A stretch of 64,000 nucleotides of DNA from Photorhabdus luminescens subsp. luminescens (GTDB taxonomy: Bacteria; Pseudomonadota; Gammaproteobacteria; Enterobacterales; Enterobacteriaceae), in contig NZ_JXSK01000009.1 of the NCBI RefSeq assembly GCF_001083805.1, positions 124,001-188,000 of the forward strand, given 5' to 3'. Within the stretch, counting starts at the first letter, position 1. Every line of letters starts with the position of its first letter. The notes beneath the pieces were generated by a model. It saw only the letters and a list, made by a program, of their open reading frames with translations, ran no database searches and was not told the origin of the DNA. The position numbers were made by a program, and so were the translations under genes. Below are positions 60,245 to 64,000 of this stretch, one piece after another.

Positions 60245-61197
60245 TTATTTTATCCCTAATTCGATAAGTGAAAACATTTCATCTATATCTTTAGAAGATC
60301 GAACGACGAGTCCCGCCTGATTAGCTAGATGTTCGAATTCACTAAAATAACGCTCTTTCCCTAAATATAGCATATCCATTAATAAATCGACAGATTTAAC
60401 CATTGGGGATTTTTGTTTTTTCATTAAGGTTATTACCAGGATGTTTGCATTATCATCCATCATTTCTCGGCAATTCTTCAAAAGGGATATTGCATCATTA
60501 TCAGGCCAGTTATGGAGGACATTCTTTAAAATATATAAATCATAACCTGACGGAATTGACTCAAAAAAATCGCCATTTATGAAATCTATACCCTCATAAA
60601 TAGGAGTTTCATTATATCTGTCCAATACAGCATAATCTTTTCCTTTGAATTTTTCACTGACTCTGATTAAAAGCTCTCCGTCTCCCCCCCCAGATCCAAT
60701 ATTCTGTTATATTTATTAAAATCATAAATAACAAGCAGTTCTTTAATTATTCTATTTGTATATTTTGACATTAAAGCGTCAAAATTTGATTTTAGCACTT
60801 TATCATTATCCCAAATCTCATAGAATGATTTTCCATGCGCCATATCAAATGCCGGTTTACCATTGTTTTCCAGTAAGGATTTTGGGTACATTAACCAAGC
60901 ATCCCAATGTTCTCGATTGATTTCATATTTTATTGTCAAGAATTCAAAACTATCAGGATCAGCAAGTGCGCTGCATTCCTCAGAAAGTGCAACCCCATCG
61001 TTGCCGCTAACCAATACGCCTATTTCAGTTAAGAAATCACATAGTCGATTAAGTCTAGAATAATCAATACCATATTGATCAGCAAGTTTGTTAATATCTA
61101 CATAGGTTCCATTTTTAAAGTGAATAGATAAACCCGCTTCAACAAAAGTGTAGATTGCGGCTGTTTTTCTATATGACGTAATGAGATTGATTAGCAT
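60245..61197 (-). pseudogene. SAM-dependent O-methyltransferase, array copy 4 (frameshifted)
   Basis: The N-terminal part (MLINLITSYRKT to YNRILDLGGETESF, stop near 60667) and the C-terminal part (AVMDRYNETPIYEGIDF region onward, ending ELGIK) lie in different frames. The joint is a run of eight G on the minus strand (60684-60691) in the SAM motif; nine G would restore ILDLGGGDGELL and an ORF of 954 bases, exactly the paralogue length. No other defect was seen. It is either a slippage-controlled gene in its OFF state, a fresh pseudogene, or a sequencing error. Confidence 0.88.
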
Positions 61198-61414
61198 TGA
61201 ATTACCCTTTATGTATTTTTAAATAAGGTTATTATATAAAATATAGATAGTACCACTATAACTAACTATATATTTTTGAAACGTATTTAAACCAAAATGT
61301 AATTATTAACCTTGCTATCTTTTCCTTATGAAGCAATGAAAATTTAACTCTCTTTTTACAATTAATTATTCACTTTAATTATATGCTTTTAGGTGTGAGT
61401 CAATTAATCATTAG

Positions 61415-61454
61415 ACCATATTAAATATAATAGAAAGGAATGTTAAAAATCACA
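61415..61454 (-). promoter_or_regulatory. Promoter module of O-methyltransferase 4
   Basis: CRP-like site TGTGA-TTTTTA-ACATT (61439-61454) and -10 candidate TATGGT (61415-61420). The leader hairpin of copies 1-3 is degenerate here (around 61250-61270). The remaining bases of 61198-61724 are AT-rich, with the fdhE upstream region on the right. Confidence 0.5.
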
Positions 61455-61581
61455 ATTAACTCTTCTTAGGGATTTTTAACATTAAATTGAAAGAAATTTC
61501 TTAATAATATTTTTCTTTCAGAAAAATTTACACAAAGAATGAATGGTTATGCAAAAATTCGCAATCATTTCATGAATATAT

Positions 61582-61597
61582 TGGTCATTATTGACCA
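61582..61597. promoter_or_regulatory. Palindrome upstream of fdhE
   Basis: TGGTCA-TTAT-TGACCA, perfect 6-4-6 symmetry, about 130 bases before the fdhE ATG. It may be an operator giving fdhE-selA a promoter of its own, now that the methyltransferase array cuts them off from fdoGHI. Confidence 0.45.
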
Positions 61598-61718
61598 CAT
61601 CATTTCCAGTATTATCTCTGTAGCTCAGAAACCACTTTTGATCTATGCTGAGCACTAAGAACAAGCTTAAGAATTATTATTAACCTGAAAGCCCCCAAAG
61701 CAGATAGCAGGAAGATAG

Positions 61719-62654
<936 letters not shown>

Positions 62655-62675
62655 TAGTGAGTTGACGGAATTGCC

Positions 62676-64000
62676 ATGACATATAAACCGAGCCTGTTGT
62701 ACAGCCAGCTCCCCGCCATTGATCGTCTATTGCGTGAGCCACAAATAACACTATTCGTGGAACAATATGGACAGACGCTGGTAACTGTAACATTAAGAGA
62801 AATGCAGGAGCAGGCCAGAATCTATATCAAGCAGTATCAGGCACTGCCTGATTGGTGTGATAACTGGGCCTTGGCGCTTAGTCAGCAACTGGAACAGAAA
62901 CAAACTTTGGCTTTAAAGCCGGTTTTCAATCTCAGTGGTACGGTGATTCATACCAATCTTGGTCGAGCATTAATGGCAGAATCGGCTATTGAGGCAGTCA
63001 CACAAGTGATGCGTTCACCCGTAACATTGGAATATTCCCTCAATGACGCCGGGCGTGGACACCGTGATTACGCTTTAGCGAATTTACTGCGTGAACTAAC
63101 CGGGGCGGAAGATGCCTGTATCGTTAATAACAATGCAGCAGCCGTGCTGTTATTACTGGCAACCGTGGCATCCGGTAAGCAAGTTGTGGTTTCTCGTGGC
63201 GAACTAGTGGAAATTGGCGGCGCATTCCGTATTCCTGATGTGATGGTTCAGGCAGGATGCCAATTGATTGAAGTCGGCACAACAAACCGTACTCACCTGA
63301 AAGATTATCGGCAAGCGATTAATGAAGAGACCGCTCTCCTCATGAAAGTACATACCAGCAATTACAATATTGAAGGATTCACTGCGGAAGTGTCTGGCCG
63401 TGAATTGGCGGCTCTGGGAATGGCATCACAAATTCCTACTGCCATTGATCTGGGCAGTGGTTCCATGATCGATATGGCGCAATATGGATTGCCAGCCGAG
63501 CCTATGCCTCAAAATTATCTGAATCAAGGCATCGATTTGGTCACTTTTTCTGGTGATAAATTACTGGGGGGACCGCAAGCCGGCATTATTCTCGGCAAAA
63601 AGCGCTGGATAGAAGCCATCCAGCGTCATCCGCTGAAACGGGCTTTGCGGGCAGATAAGATGACGCTGGCCGCTTTGGAAGCTACATTGCGGTTATATCA
63701 ACGTCCCGAACAACTTTGCCAGCAGTTACCAACGTTACGTTTATTAACTCGTTCGCAACAACAAGTGCATGATATGGCACAACGGTTATTACCTCAGCTT
63801 CAAGCGCGTTACGGCGACCAGTTTATTGTTCGTGACGAATCCTGTTACTCACAGATTGGCAGTGGCTCACTGCCGGTTGATCGTCTGCCGAGTTGGGCTT
63901 TGACTTTCGCCGCCATTGATGGTCAGGGGAGTTCGTTGGAACAGTTGGCCCGGCGCTGGCGTGAATTAGCCAAACCCGTTCTTGGCCGTATTTCTGGCGG
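62676..64000 (+). CDS. selA: L-seryl-tRNA(Sec) selenium transferase (3' end outside window)
   Basis: The first 441 codons of an expected ~463. This PLP enzyme converts Ser-tRNA(Sec) to Sec-tRNA(Sec) in the cytosol, needed to read the UGA in fdo[21 protein letters not shown] is conserved, [20 protein letters not shown] carries the Schiff-base lysine K295, and [15 protein letters not shown] the cofactor Asp. The start [16 protein letters not shown] follows a GACGGAATTGCC box. It lies in an operon with fdhE; selB probably follows beyond the window. Confidence 0.97.
   Translation, partial: MTYKPSLLYSQLPAIDRLLREPQITLFVEQYGQTLVTVTLREMQEQARIYIKQYQALPDWCDNWALALSQQLEQKQTLALKPVFNLSGTVIHTNLGRALMAESAIEAVTQVMRSPVTLEYSLNDAGRGHRDYALANLLRELTGAEDACIVNNNAAAVLLLLATVASGKQVVVSRGELVEIGGAFRIPDVMVQAGCQLIEVGTTNRTHLKDYRQAINEETALLMKVHTSNYNIEGFTAEVSGRELAALGMASQIPTAIDLGSGSMIDMAQYGLPAEPMPQNYLNQGIDLVTFSGDKLLGGPQAGIILGKKRWIEAIQRHPLKRALRADKMTLAALEATLRLYQRPEQLCQQLPTLRLLTRSQQQVHDMAQRLLPQLQARYGDQFIVRDESCYSQIGSGSLPVDRLPSWALTFAAIDGQGSSLEQLARRWRELAKPVLGRISG

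Overview
The window reads as a chromosome segment of a Photorhabdus-like enterobacterium (Morganellaceae). The basis is gene order (trmL/cysE-gpsA-secB, tdh-kbl-hldD-waaFC, waaA-waaE-coaD-mutM, rpmGB-radC-coaBC-dut-slmA-pyrE-rph-yicC, fdhD/fdoGHI-fdhE-selA), moderate GC in the core genes with much AT-richer islands, ERIC repeats, and an array of O-methyltransferases next to the formate dehydrogenase genes. No tRNA, rRNA or CRISPR array was seen. Identity percentages are counts by eye; no database was searched.

Layout. (1) 1-8437: the distal part of an O-antigen cluster, all on +. It holds a wecB-like epimerase end, two GT4 glycosyltransferases separated by a dead IS30-family element, an aminotransferase, an initiating sugar transferase, a WbpM/PglF-type dehydratase and galE. 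(2) 8438-11710: a scarred border with an ISAs1-family relic, two ~84% identical methyltransferase genes flanking trmL, and a decayed extra copy of the 3' end of cysE behind the first. (3) 11741-19556: conserved backbone (cysE, gpsA, secB, yibN, envC, yibQ, tdh, kbl); grxC and gpmM, found here in E. coli, are absent. (4) 19790-37285: LPS core biosynthesis in two lobes, hldD-waaF-waaC/deacetylase/GT4/wabG/waaQ/waaA/waaE/coaD, and then waaL plus four glycosyltransferases lodged between mutM and rpmG. (5) 37460-43866: ribosomal, DNA-repair, CoA and nucleotide genes. (6) 43904-49876: accessory genes, with an orphan Phd/YefM antitoxin and gutted doc toxin, a class II Fic protein with phased palindromes upstream, an MFS exporter, a PfkB-family kinase and a GNAT-like protein. 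(7) 49984-64000: formate dehydrogenase (fdhD; fdoG with an in-frame selenocysteine TGA and a SECIS hairpin; fdoH; fdoI), then fdhE and selA (cut by the window end).

The most unusual part is 55786-61460, which splits fdoGHI from fdhE. Four tandem COMT-type O-methyltransferase genes lie there, each 954 bp when intact. Each has its own terminator, a similar long leader and a conserved CRP-like upstream promoter, so whole transcription units appear to have been duplicated. The fourth copy is disrupted only by one missing base in a run of eight G in the SAM-binding motif, which suggests either a slippage-prone switch or a very recent lesion. In Photorhabdus, orphan O-methyltransferases outside the polyketide cluster are thought to decorate anthraquinone pigments; these genes are good candidates, but that is recollection and inference, not shown by the sequence.
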